Assembly (NCBI GenBank): GCA_000827265.1
Contig: KN834787.1
Coordinates: forward strand, 452,338-516,337
DNA from: Collybiopsis luxurians FD-317 M1
Lineage: Eukaryota; Basidiomycota; Agaricomycetes; Agaricales; Omphalotaceae
Direction: 5' to 3'
Length of the DNA stretch: 64,000 bases
Below the pieces are notes generated by a model that did not search any database, was not told the DNA's origin, and worked only from the letters and a program-made list of their open reading frames with translations. Numbering within the stretch: the stretch's first letter is position 1; each line of letters starts with the position of its first letter. Both the position numbers and the translations under genes were made by a program. This document shows, piece after piece, positions 44,079 to 56,944 of the stretch.

Positions 44079-45829
44079 GTATCATTTGTCATATATGAAT
44101 AAGGTGGTTTTTTTAGTCATAGGATTATTTCATTTCCCATCTGTACTAGTAAGTTGTGATATAGGTATGATGCAGATTATAGTTTTTTTTCAGTAAGATA
44201 TACCTTGTGTCCGTTCATAAGTTCATGATCTGGCGACATGGATGCACGTACAGCAGTCATTATCTTGTACTTAATTAACAGAGAACTGAATATTGGACTG
44301 AATTTTGGTATCTTTAGAAGCTTGCCCTTGTCAGCAAATTAATATTGAGTTCCCAGAAGGAAAAATTTGGAGTGAGTTGAAAATAAGTACTGACCAGCTT
44401 GAAGCCTTCCCACAGTTCTTTCTGAGATTTATCAATAAACTGTCAGAATTGTGCACATAGTACCAACTGCACAACCTCCTGGATACAGTGCGCACAGCTG
44501 CGCAATACCTATTGTTTGACTGAATGTAAAATATGATGAGCCTATGAGATAGAATAGACATGTAAGAAAGTGTTATTATTGATTAAGTCAGGAAATTGAA
44601 GTTGAGCCAGATATGCAAACGCTGGAGGATTAAAAGTCCGCGTTTGGGCCTTTTCAAATGCCAAATTTATACTGTTTACAGATGTATTTCCTATGAAATT
44701 GCAATTAAGAGTGTAAAGTGGGTATCTTACTGGGCCCAGTGCCCAAGACCTAACGTAGACAGGTTTTATAGATGTCCGTAGGTACAGGCTATGTAGGCGA
44801 TGGTAAGAAGTTAAGTTAAGTATAGTAATGGTCAGGATGGCCTTATATACGGGCGTTCGTGTATATTAAGTAATGACTGACTATTTATGGGATAGTACTA
44901 ATCAGCGGATAAGGAGTCGTTACAAAGAGAGTCTCGTACTCGTAAAACAACGGGAACCAACTTCATACACGTCGGGCCAAACATCACGAGCTTCCTCCAC
45001 CTTGTCAAAGTGCAACTCATAACGAGGAGATTAAATGGTGATACAAACCTCGTTCAGGTTCTTATGTCCGCTCACTCCCTGGCCCTCAGCCGTAACAAGA
45101 AGCGTCATGAGAATAAGCCCTCAGCGTATCCCTTCTTGGCGCGTCCCATGTGGGCCCCGACTCCGTATCGCTGAAGCATAACTACTCGTAACGCCATCGG
45201 AGCCTTGGTTGACTTACATCTGTAGTGTTCGAGCATCACTCCTGGGAGCAGCATTGCAGGAATCGCAAGGATGATGAACCTGGTACTTGACTTGATTTGA
45301 CTAGTAGCTGAAGGGTGGGCGTTGGACCCACTTCTTCCTCCATCGCTGATCTTCAGATCGCATATGTAGAATGATCTTGGTCTAAATTCCTCAAGACAAC
45401 CAGAGTGGCGTCAAATATTGAATCCTCTTGTCCGAACCATGGCAGACCTTTTTTTTCCCCTTAGACTGAGAGATGGTATATCGTCGCTACGATATTGTGG
45501 CTAGACTTTCCTCGCTCTGTTGTTCCGGACGACGAATCAAAGTTACTTCCGGTCATCTCTGGCTCCACGTTCGAAGAAGTTATGAATATTCCACAGTCTC
45601 TTGCATACGCACAGAATACTCTACGTCAATATTGGAGCTGCAGCCAGAATATCCAAATCATCACATTCTGCCAGCATACCGGACAGTTATCAAGATTTTT
45701 GTCTCTCCCGTCAAGCCCCGCATATGTTGAACTACCGTTTAGGTTTTCCTTTCGATTCAAGTTGAAGTTCTACGGATGTCGATGAGGATTTGTCTTAATC
45801 ATCTAAGGTCGCTGACTCAATGTCGCTCA
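44079..45829. other. Intergenic stretch, nothing recognised
   Basis: AT-rich after the NLR stop, including a short region near 44800-44880 with TATATAC. The ORF at 45495-45785 has no recognised motif; it immediately precedes an F-box C-terminal fragment and may be its degenerate upstream part. Confidence 0.35.
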
Positions 45830-45920
45830 CATTTTGATATCGGAGCAATCATCTACCCTTTGCAAGACTGGTAAAGCAGACGCTCTCGCGAAGTTGAGAT
45901 TGAAAGGGTGGTAGGGAATT
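45830..45920 (+). pseudogene. C-terminal fragment of the 26442-type F-box gene
   Basis: Matches the last part of the gene at 26442-28091. AAGCAGACGCTCTCGCGAAG corresponds to the parent's GTGAAGAGGACGCTTGCGAAG and is preceded by alignable sequence. No open frame of length; a relic. Confidence 0.5.
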
Positions 45921-46559
45921 TTAACAAGTCTCAATTCTCCATCCAGTCCCCATTCGCAGGCACTGGAGTTTTTCTATTTAGCGTCTATCCAAGTTTGTAT
46001 TAGTTTCACTTGCCCCGTTCAGAACACTAACCCTCCTAAATGTTGTCATTCTCACTCTGCACCTGCTTCAAGTTCGCGACATACGGGATTCTCGGGACGC
46101 AGCTACAGTACCAGCTGGCAAATCTCCGGCCCGCTAGCCGGCGCTTACCCTTGGTTCCTGTCGCCCAACTCTCGCCTCTGAGGCTTGCGTCTGGAAATAA
46201 TGTGAGGAGCTCTGATGGTCTGTCATCATTGCGCCACCTGCATAGTGAGCGTTCACAATAAAAAAATGCTCACAAACTGGCTCAAGTTCGTCTGCCGCAG
46301 AGGCGGTAATGAAAAGCGAATGAGGAGAGTTACGGGTCGGGCCACTTCCGTTCGAAAACCGTCGAGGTAGCTGTACAAGCCGGAAATGTCAGCGCCCACG
46401 CTGCTGTCTAGCGTCCCGCCTTCGGCCAGGAGATCCTCCTTATCTTCAACTCGCGTATTCCGGTCTCCCGCAGTATTGGGCTTTGTGTCGCGACTCTTCA
46501 AAAAGTTCTGATCTAGGGATCGAAGAGCAGGAAGGGAAATGGGAGGTATGCTGTCTGGT

Positions 46560-47420
46560 GAGCTCTCGCGGTGGAGTGTCTCGTTTACCAGGACTCCAGG
46601 AGACTTTGTGCCTGATAATGTGAGCGTGTCCGTTCGCGTGATATGAAGGGAGGCTAATGTTTGTTTTTTTTAGTGCTCTTTCGGCCTTTCTAGTGCGCTG
46701 GCTTAGGAGCAAAAAAATCGATGAGTAGCGTGAATTACGGACTGGGAACAATTGCTCGTCAAAACTCACCGTCCATGGATTCTCCTTCTCTACCACCACC
46801 CTCACCACACCAGTTCTGGCACTTTCGTCCTCACCGCCGTCCTCTCAATTATGCACGCCATCGTCATCGTCTCAATAACAGTTTTTCACCTTGGACTTCA
46901 TCGATGGATGTGCGTTGCCGCAGTAATCTTGGGCAGGCAAACCAAGTCATTCTCACTATCGATGCGGGGCTAGAGGATCGTTTCAGTTAGGCTGCGAGAG
47001 AGATGAGGTGTCTGGAACACTCGTTTCGCGCTGGATTCAGACGAGCTGAAAATTCAAGATGGGCAGGAACGCGTTACCATGGACTCGCCGCTGGTGTTGC
47101 GATGGAACCACAGCTGACCGAGCTCATCACAGGCTCTTTCTCCTCTTCTATCCCCACTATTACATTCATCTCTCACAATTTCATCCCTGGTTCATTATCA
47201 AACCTTTTTCGACCGCTCGGCCAAATTAGTACACGGAACTCTCTTAAAAGATGTGCATCGCAAGCCAACCGGGGATCTTGAACAGAGTTAAAGTTGGGAT
47301 CTCGGAACGGTAAAGGAGCGTGTTCGGTGCACCGAAGGGCTAGGAGACGGACTTTGTAGTGGGTTTCAGGTCCTGGGTTGGCAATCTGTGGAGCCGTAGG
47401 GTTGGGGAGACCACTCACAC
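46560..47420. repeat. Dispersed repeat, copy 1 (partner 57050-57830)
   Basis: Shares ordered blocks with 57050-57830, for example GAAGGGAGGCTAAT with GAAGGGAGACTAAC, TGCTCTTTCGG, ACGAGCTGAAAA followed by TTCAAGATGG, and GTTGGCAATCTGTGGA with GTAGGCAATCCGTGGA. It lies beside F-box relics in both places. Type unknown. Confidence 0.5.
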
Positions 47421-47584
47421 AGATGGGATGAAAATTGTGAGCTTTTAATTCTGAAAGTTAAGAATGCTCGCATCTCATAATTTTCTCCGCCAGGCGTCAT
47501 GCAGGTCTCGCACTATGACTTTGAAATCCTCGCGCATGCATCAAGCTGAACATCAGGAATCTGCTGCCGTTGTCTCCCAGCGTT

Positions 47585-47830
47585 GACTGCGTCTAATGCG
47601 CCGCTCTCTTGGAAGTATCCTTATGTTGCAGTTCGACGACCACCAGCGAGTTCGGATAGTAACTTCAGCCTGGTTCTTTACGCGTTCAATCATCGGCGCT
47701 CAGGCACGTTAACAAGCGTCAGCATTTTTCATATGCCGAGTCTTGATTTCGCATCTTCGAAGCTACCCGCTTGGGGCGCCACCGAGGGATCTCTAGCAAA
47801 TTTGATTTTTGGGCGTTGTTCGCGGATGAA
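47585..47830 (+). pseudogene. N-terminal fragment of the 26442-type F-box gene
   Basis: Aligns to 26520-26740 of the window: CTCAGGCACGTTAACAAGCG corresponds to CTGAGTCACGTCAACAAGCG (the SHVNKRW segment) and GGGGCGCCACC to the parent's TGGTGCGCCACC. Several indels; no intact frame. Confidence 0.55.
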
Positions 47831-50800
47831 CGGCCCCGGGTCGAAAGTGGAAGGAGGGAGACGTCTGGGTTTCCATATTTGGACTAGTAGGAATAGAGAA
47901 GGAAAAGCTGGCGTATTTATGGGTAGATTTGCCTCCGAGACCTGGTAGTTCTTTGTGCACAATATAAGCAAAGTAATGATAAGTACTGTTCAACATGTTC
48001 ATGTTGACTCTTTACTTGATGTTGGTTGATCTCCTGTTTCTTTCGGCGAAGGTGGCCCGATTACACTTTCGGTCCGCACATCGTTGATCGACTTGGGTGC
48101 AAGACTTTGCAGAAGACTCTACGTTGTTTTGAGGAATGGTTGCACTAAGCGATCGCGAGTGCTCAAAAGCAAATGCGAGTCGGAAATATTGACCAACTTG
48201 CACTAGCTCTTCTCTTTTCTTCGGGCTAGTTATACAGTACCATGAAAACGGCGCACATACGGCTTTGTGTCACGTTCTAGTACTTCTACCCTAAATCGAA
48301 TTCACAAGGTAGCTTTGGCTGCAAAACGGAATGGACATGTCGAATCGGTCTTTTTCAAATCGAATAGGGATCAGGAAGAGGAAATGGACTGGGTGAGGAT
48401 GAGAGTTCAAAGACTTCGTTGTGACCTGTTAATATCAGTATCTTTCCCTCTGTATCGTCTGCAGGAAGGCTCACAATTATCTTTCGACTTTGAAGACGTA
48501 TTTTATCTACCAAAACGGGTGGCAGATTATTCCGAGGGAGGTTAGTGGAAGGTACGTCCAACTGAATCGGCTGCGCAGCTGCTCATACTTTTCATTCGTT
48601 ACAGGCTACTCTGGTTTTACTTAATCATACCATTGGTTGGGTTGCACGTCTCAAATCCTCAAGATTCGTCTCCGGGTGACTTCCAACACGCTAAAAAGGT
48701 GAAGAAGGCAAATAACTTGAATTGTAAACTCACTCGGTCTCGCCTACTTTATCGCAACCTCTTCTTGTGTTTCTACCCCCACTATATCAGTCACCTCTTA
48801 CAATTCGGTCCCAGGATCTCCATCAACCTCTTTCATTCGCCCACACTCTTGTCCTCTAGGCCACCAAACAAAGATATGGACTCTCACAAGAACATGTGTC
48901 GTAACTGACCATCTAGCTACCGCACAGAGATCAATCCTGGAGTTACGAGGAAGGGATTGAGAGGCAGACAGCTTGGAGCCAGAGTAGGCTGTTTATATCA
49001 CTGCCATTGGCCATGACATCCGTGTATTTACCGTCGAACACAATTATCAAAAATTTTGGACAGTAATGAAAGTGTGATAATGCGGGAAAGAGCGCCTTCG
49101 GCGGTCTCGGCTTCCCGGCATTGAAGCAAACGGAAAGGTCACAAAATCGAAACATTTACCGTTACTAATGATACTGCCATTGGCGGTAAGTTATCAACCA
49201 CGCAGGAATGCTCGACTGTCCATGCTCAATCCGCTTGCTTTAAAGGTTTTACTGCACCGTATTAACTTCTCTACCTCTCGACTCTCCTCATTCATGAGCC
49301 AATCCTTGCATCTGGAAGACGATGGTCTTACCTTCCAGGATCTCGTCTACATCTATAAAAAGTCCATTGCATTTGTCCCTCAAGGTGAGCAGGTCCCGGG
49401 GAACACTGAAGGGGAGAGACAGTTCAAGACTGCCTTGCAGACCGAAGCTGATGCGGGGAGGGCTGGTACGGGTTGACAGAATATTTTATTAAGGAGTTGG
49501 AAACGGAATGTGTACTCGAGTATGTCGCCTGTGCAGCTTGGAATGAGTCATTTTGACTGTGATTTGTTAGATATTTTGTACATAGTTAGTCGTAGCACTG
49601 TACAGAAAAACAGGGAAAACGCACTAAAATGTATCCCGATCAAGCCAAATATGAATGCTTAAACTTACCCTTACTCAACTAACTCGTTGGACGTGGTGCA
49701 TCTCTGAACCTGAACTTCTGAACCTGAATGTTCAAGAATCCAAGGTTCAGGCTCAGAGTTGGGCAAAAGCAGCAGGTTCATCGAGGTTCAAGGGTGGACA
49801 GACCCAAACAGTGGGAACTCTAGAGTCCCATAGTGTCATTACTGTATAATCACAACTGTAAGTGCATGTAACCCTAATGCCCATGGTTGTAACTTAGCAA
49901 TTTTGCCAAATGTAGCGTGTAAACCTGAGCTTGTCAGAGCATTACGGCACTTAAACAATCGGCAGTGTTGTGGAATGAATGATTAACAGATTGGGGATCT
50001 AAGGATTGTAATGAATATAGATACATATAGATGCGACAAAGCAGCGACTGTGGAATGATGAGATGTATGGATGCATGGACTGGAGCGACGCAGTGATAGC
50101 CTCGCTACAGTCCATGAAAGCAATGACATAAAAAGAAAAGGCGCTGGCGTGCAATAAATGGCCTTTCAAGGTCTGTGGGAATTGCCACGAGGGGTTGCGC
50201 CAGTGGCCGATGCATTGCCTTCGGGCAGGATATTTTCATACATTCTGTATTTTGAGCTTTCTTCGAGATAATAAGCATTAAAAGGACTAGAACTGGCATT
50301 ACAGACTGAGCAAAGAACCCAAGATGCCTTACTACACAGGATTTGTCTATAATACTTGGGCATTAGTTATTTTGAGCGGAAACTGTAACATCAAAACCAA
50401 AATCACAATTCGCATTTGCAAAATTCCTCGGCAACCATAGGCACTCGTCACTCCAGTGCATTGCTTGGATATATAAGATTCTATCGTGACAAATCAAATG
50501 GTCCGACAGCGTGTAAGAGCCTTAGATGAAGAATCACATACAAATGAGCACCGTGCGCAATTGACAATCACCCAGTCGCAGAAAACGAGGAAGACGAGTA
50601 GAAAAACGGATAGAGCAGCGGGCCCGGGAGATCCTTGGTCATCATCGCGGGAAAAGGCGCAATGGAAAGGTCAGAAGATAGTCATTTATCTCCGACGATG
50701 GCAGTGCCAATGGAAAAGCTCTCGAGATTGCCGCTCGAATTGGTATGATGCATCAAACCTGACCTGGTGGGAAACGGTAACTTGCCAAACGTGACTCGCA

Positions 50801-50857
50801 AAAAGCCGAACTTAAATCGACAGAAAGCTTAGGCTTCTTTCGACTGCAGCTGCCATC
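47831..50857. other. Gene-poor stretch between relics and the second ankyrin NLR
   Basis: 48267-48420 resembles 56945-57060 (CTGCAAAACGGAATGG with CTGCAAAGTGGATTG, then AATAGGGA and a GGAAGAGGAA-like run), so it belongs to the dispersed repeat family. 49168-49476 is a 102-codon ORF without recognisable domain. Near 49700-49790 lies a run of CTGAACCT-like words with inverted copies (AGGTTCAG) that could form a hairpin. Confidence 0.4.
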
Positions 50858-53800
50858 ATGCAAGGTACCCCTGGTTTAGTTAGTAGGTCCGCGATGTCTA
50901 CACCACCCGTAACCGTTGCATCAACACGACCTATCACAAGTAACTTTGAAAACCTATGGGCAAAAGCGCTAGCGGATTACAAGGAGAAGACTGGTCGCAA
51001 TTTCCATCAAGATCAGATTACTCAATTTTCTGCTTGCCGCTCTCTTAACGATGTAATCCAAGTCCTTGAAACTCAGTCGAAGGGTCTGGAAGCCTTTCGG
51101 AAGAAGGGCAAGAACATACGGAATGTGCTCAAGCCATTTGTGCACCTTGTTGGGTTGTTCAATGATACAGCGGCAGAGGTTGCTGATGCTGTGGTATGTA
51201 ACTACATCGGCTGTTTGAGCTGTTTTTCTGACGGGTGGCATATCAGAATGTGCCTGGAGGAAAGGCTATTTTTGTTGCCATTGGCTTCCTGCTTGCAGTG
51301 TGTCGGATGCTCTACTCCAATTCAGTGTTGTTCAGTAGTTTCTCACATTGGATTGTGTCCAGGCGGCCAAAGGTGTGACTGAAGTGTATGATACACTTGA
51401 AGATCTGTCACAAGAACTAGAGGGTGCTCTCAACCGTGTTGGCTTGTACCTAGGATCCAACCTTGGATTGAGCGATATTGCGATACAGATGCTGGTCCAA
51501 GTTCTTTATGTTATTGGCTTTCTGATGAAATATCAAGATAGCAAACCTAACAAAAAAAAGGGTCTGTTTGGGACCAATATTAATGTATTGGGCCAACGTG
51601 CTAGTAAGTATTAATGGTTTTGTTACTATATATGAGTCTGGATACACTAATATTACAGAGGATTATGTGGGAACTTTATCTGGAAACAAGGAGGTCCAAG
51701 AAGCACTCCAAAGATTAGACAAGCTGACAAAAAAAGAAGAATTACTTCGAATTGCAGAAATACATAAAAAGGTGGACCAGATTGACAAATTGCATAGTAA
51801 GTTTATGCTTTTGGCACTGCAACTCAGGCTGGACCTCATCCTGCATTTCAAGTGGATGACAAAATCAGAAAGTGGTTATCACCCCCCACTGTTTCCCAAT
51901 ATCATGATACCGTATATAAGGCACACCAAGGGGGTACTGGAGACTGGTTTTTTAAGCCAAATTCCAAGTTTTCTCAGTGGAAGCAAGCAAAAAACAGTAT
52001 TCTCTGGATCTATGGAAAACGTGTGTGCTATTTTCTTTTCTGAATGTGCTTTCCCATTGATTTTCTATAAGCTGGTAGTGGAAAAAGTGTCCTGTGGTAA
52101 TTTGTCCAGCAATTTTTGATATGCAATAAGTAACATAGAATATCATTTAGCTCATCAGCTATTGAAGCACTTAGAGAAGAGCCAGGATTGGCATTCTTCT
52201 ATTTTGACTTCCGGGACTCAGCCAAGCAAACAGTATATGGCTTTCTATCCTCTCTGATCTCTCAACTGGCATTTTATTCTCCAAAATCTCGAAGTCACTT
52301 CACTCAATTCTATCAGGACTATCATTACACTTACCCTGAGCATCCCAATGATGACTTACTTATGCAATGCCTTGAAGAAATGCTACAAGTATTGCCTAGC
52401 ATCTATCTTGTCTGTGATGCTCTTGATGAATGTCCAAAGGCTACAAGAGAGGAGCATCTCTTCCCCCTTTTACAGAAGCTTATTGCACTCAATTGTGATG
52501 GGCTTCACATACTTGTCACTAGTCGTCCAGAGCAAGATATCAGGAAAATGTTTTTGACTCAGTCCTCTTATGAGTCTGATCACTCAAACCAAGTCATTTA
52601 CCATATGCTTGATTTGGATGAAACAAATGATCATGCCTACGATATAAACTACTACATTAAAAGAAAAGTATCAATAATGGAGGAATGGTCTCCATTATTG
52701 AAACAAACTACTCAGGAATTATTGATTTCCAAAGCTGACGGCATGTAAGTGAATACTACTAGCTGTGTTCTATTTTTTAAAATCCCGTTTAGGTTCCTTT
52801 TAGCTATTGAACAACTAAAGATTCTGAAAGAATGTAAACCAATTGACATTTCTGAGCAGCTGGGAAAACTACCTACCACTCTCAATGATACATATAAACA
52901 TATCTTGGAAAACATTCACATTTCCCATAAACCACATGCATTGCATATTTTTGAATGCCTAGCTTACGCAAAGCGTCCACTTTCTCCACAGGAACTGGCA
53001 GAAATCTTCACAGTTAAATTCCATCCAAATGGAGATGCTGTTCTCCTGCCAAACTTCCGTGTTTCCAAGGCAGAGGATGAGCTATTGAAGACTTGCTCCA
53101 GCTTGATCCAAATTGTGGATGGAGCTGAGAAAGAGCATTCATCCAGGATTGTGCAATTTGCACATCTATCGATAAAAGAGTATTTGGGTTCTGATGAAGC
53201 ACAGGAGAGCTATAGGCTTAGGCCAGGCAAAGCCCATGCAACCCTTGCCAAGCTGTGTATCAGCACCCTCATGTATTCTTCAGAGCTCATGACCCTGCCT
53301 TTAGGGATTTATGGGGTGGACCACTGGTTGGATCATGTGTTGAATGCTGAAAGATATGGACTTAAGCCCTTGGGGCAGGCAATACAGAAACTTTTAGATC
53401 CACAATCTCCAAAACAATTTACCAATTGGCGAGGTATAGCAGTGAATGGCAGAAGGTATAATGAAGATGCACGAGCACTTTATTGTGCTGCTGCTCTTGG
53501 GAAGTCAATCTCTGTGCAAAGATGGCTGGCAGAATTTCCTGAAACCATTGATTGGTCTGGTGGTCCAATGGGCACTGCTCTCTGTGCTGCCTCAACCTAT
53601 GGCCAAGTGAAGGTTGCCCATATTTTGTTAAGTTCAAATGCCTCAATCCAAGGTCAGGGAGATACAAATTGGAGTCCATTACATTGTGCCGTAAGAAATG
53701 GCCACCTTGAGGTTGCCCACCTCCTTTTAGAATATAATGCTGCTGTTGATGCTCCGCATTGGAAAGACAATGCAACCCCGCTGTTTGTTGCAGCACAGAA

Positions 53801-55133
53801 TGACCACCTTGAGATTGCCTGCCTCCTGTTGGAACATAATGCAGCAGTTGATGGCCCTGAGAAAAATAATGTGACCCCACTGTTTGTTGCGGCACGGAAT
53901 GGTCACTTTGAGGTTGCCCGCCTCCTGTTGGAATATAAGGCAGCAGTTGATGGCTCAGAGAAAAACAATATGACCCCACTGTTTGCTGCAGCACGGAATG
54001 GCCATCTTGAGGTTGTGCGCCTTCTGTTGGAATATAATGCAGCAATTTATGCCTCAGAGAAAAATAATGCAGCCCCACTGTTTGTTGCAGCACGGAATGG
54101 TCACCTTGAGGTTGCCCGCCTCCTGTTGGAATGTAATGCAGCAGTTGATGGCCCAGAGAAAAACAATGCAACCCCACTGTTTGTTGCAGCACGGAATGGC
54201 CATCTTGAGATTGCCCGCCTCCTGTTGGAATATAATGCAGCAGTTGATGCCCCAGAGAAAAATAATGCAACCCCACTGTTTGCTGCGGCACAGAATGGCC
54301 ACCTTGAGATTGCCCACCTCCTGTTGGAATATAATGCAGCAGTTGATGCCCCAGAAAAAAACAATGCAACCCCACTGTTTGTTGCAGCGCAGAATGGCCA
54401 TTTTGATGTTGCCCGCATCCTGTTGGAACATAAGGCAGCAGTTGATGCCCCAGAGAAAAACCATATGACCCCACTGTTTGTTGCAGCACGGAATAATCAC
54501 CTTGAGGTTATCCGCCTCCTGTTGGAATATAATGCAACAGTTGATGCTCCAGAAAAGAACAATGCAACCCCACTATTTGTTGCAGCACGGAATGGTCACC
54601 TTGAGGTTGCCCGCCTCCTGTTGGAATATAAAGCAGCAGTTGATGCCCCGGAGAAAAACAATGCAACTCCACTATTTGTTGCAGCACAGAATGGCCATCT
54701 TGAGGTTGCCCACCTGCTTTTAACTCATAGTGCAGCTGTTGATGCCCTGACAACTTGGGGCAACCATACCCCATTATATCGTGCAGCAAAACATGGGCAT
54801 CCAGAGGTCGCCTCCCTCCTTTTGGACAGAGGGGCTGCTATTGATGCTCTGGACACTGAAAACTGGACCCCACTGTATTTGGCAGCAGTCTGTAACCAAG
54901 TTGAGATCGCCCGCCTTCTTCTGAACAGAGGGGCAGCTGTTAATGCCCCATCTGACAAGAATTGGACTCCACTGCATGTTGCAGCACAAAAAGGCCATAC
55001 TGAGATTGCTCATCTTCTTGTTGAATATCATGCAGCTGCTGATGCTCTCACTAATGCGCAGGAGTCCCCATTACTTCTTGCAGAAAAGAATGGCCATACT
55101 GAACTTGCCCAGTTTCTAAAATCACATATGTAG
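50858..55133 (+). CDS. NLR-like STAND protein: Goodbye-like domain, NACHT ATPase, about 16 ankyrin repeats
   Basis: Eight exons: 50858-51193, 51247-51297, 51363-51603, 51659-51796, 51853-52020, 52072-52096, 52151-52744 and 52793-55133, giving 1297 residues. Exons 2, 4, 5, 6 and 7 have exactly the same lengths as in the gene at 38618 and every intron phase matches. N-terminus: FENLWAKALADYKEKTGRNF, SKGLEAFRKKGKNIRNVLKP, NKEVQEALQRLDKLT (Goodbye-like). ATPase: P-loop GKPGSGKS at about 311, Walker B YLVCDALDEC and sensor LVTSRPEQDI. The linker has FAHLSIKEYL. About 16 ankyrins follow from about residue 777. About ten in the middle are of one near-identical type (NATPLFVAARNGHLEVARLL ... DAPEKN), unlike the LHFAAW type of the sister. 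No lesion seen, so it is probably functional. Confidence 0.88.
53755..54725 (+). repeat. 99-bp coding repeat, about ten near-identical ankyrin units
   Basis: Units share long exact stretches such as CCCCACTGTTTGTTGCAGCA and CGCCTCCTGTTGGAATATAA. Differences are concentrated at a few codons (Arg/His/Cys after the second helix, Asn/Lys in EYNAAV/EYKAAV). Confidence 0.9.
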
Positions 55134-56940
55134 GATGGAAGGCTATTAGAATAAAAAATACGCCATGGTCTGAGCCAAGTGATCATATATGCTATTGGAC
55201 TATTTGCCTGCACTAAGTCCGCACCAGTTGCTTGACTTTAAATGTAAAATCAAAACCTTTTCAAAACTTCTACAACACTTCCTTTCCTTACCATGCCATG
55301 TAGTTCAGGTTGAGTATGTAAATTGATTCCAATTGTTGACTTTATACTTGCAATAAATCCATAACATAAGCATTTGCTTAGCAACTTTGGACTCTTGTTA
55401 AAAATTCAGTAGATGGACGTCAAAACCCTTTCCCCCCTGTAGCTCTTCATTTGGCAGGCAAGGGCAGCTAATATAAGTTATAATGCCTCATCCATGGATC
55501 ATCACTGCCCACTTTCAGTTTGAGCTGGATAAGTTGAATTCAGTGCTCCATATCAACACCTTGTCCTTTGGAACTTATACTCGAGATATAGTCTTGGTAG
55601 AACTTTCTTTCAGCAACACTGTGGAGCTGTTATTCTTAATTGGCTCAAACTTCATTCTTGGAATGTGGTGTTTCCCTGATACGGCAGCTTGATTGTAGAG
55701 AAAGGAATGAACATCCCCGACTCTGACTGAAGGGAAGACAGGGTCTTCTATGCAGCAAACAGGCCAAAATGTTCAAAATTTCACTCAAAAAGGCAACTTG
55801 CTCCCATAATATCAAAACAAATATGAAAATCTAAATAAATTTGTTATTATGTTAATCTAAGTTCGCAATAAATTAAAGTGCGATCAACTAGCTGAGAGTC
55901 CTCACTGCTCAGAACTCAGCTTTAGGCACCAACTTCGGAGCCCAGCGTGTACCTTGACTATGACTAAGAACACTGAACTTTGCGAAATGGACAGCCTATC
56001 CCACAATGCCATTAGGCAGCCGAATCTATATAAAGAACAGCCGCCTCCTGTCAATTTATCTCCGATGTCCACAACATTCAAACTAACATGAGTGAACTGA
56101 AAGTAATTTTGATTGAATCATCAATGCCGAACGGTCATGGTGCCTTTCAAGCTCTTCTGCTCTACTGAAAGCTCATAAGCTGGAGAAACTTAAGCTTACT
56201 ACTTGTTTTCAGTTCTTGAGCTATCCATCAAGAGTATGTGCCACTGCCTTACGAATTTTTGTATTCAGATTGTCACTTCTTTGCCTCAGTCTAATATTGG
56301 ACATTGTATTTACTTTTGTTTTCTTGTTAGATGATCAATTTGTTTTTTCTGTCACACAACAAAATTTGGCGGATAGTGAGAAAAGGAGTGATATTTTCTA
56401 GATTAGCTCTAGATCCAAGCGCTGGATCTCTATACGTTGGTTTTGGATCACTCTGGATTGAACTTGCTCCGAGAGGTACTGCTGATGTCCTTTGTGTGAA
56501 TGAGCTGGCGGCGTAGCTGTAGGATAGGGGGCCTCGGGTTAGATTAGTGTATGTACCGTGTAATACCTTCGCTTCCAGCTGTTCCGAATGCGCGACCCTG
56601 CCGCGTAATACTTATCTATCTATCTATCTCTATCTATCCAAATAGTACGGAGTAGCTGAACCACTGAGTCGTCACGCACGAGGGCACGTTGCTGTTGGAC
56701 GGAGTCGGTAAGATGGCCCGATCCTAGTTCCGGTCCGCGGTCCCACCGCTTTTGACACTGACACTTCGTTGAGCGACCTGAATGCGGGTCTTTTCAGAGC
56801 ATTCCAGAGGCTTGCAGCTGTCATTATCGAGAAACAGGCTAGACAACTTGCCCTAATCGTTGTCACTGCACTCTTTCTCTTTCTCTTTCGTTCTCAAGCC
56901 AGTTATGCGAAAATGGCACGTATGACCCTGCGCAACGGCT
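55134..56940. other. Intergenic stretch, nothing recognised
   Basis: AT-rich 3' flank of the NLR. A (TATC)n microsatellite lies at about 56613-56639. Short ORFs have no recognisable content. Confidence 0.4.
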
Positions 56941-56944
56941 TACT

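Noticed and set aside
49168..49476. 102-codon plus-strand ORF
   Set aside because: No domain, splice context or homology within the window; not enough to call a gene.
53419..54489. 356-codon minus-strand ORF
   Set aside because: Long only because the repeated ankyrin DNA lacks stops in that frame; it opposes an intact eight-exon gene.
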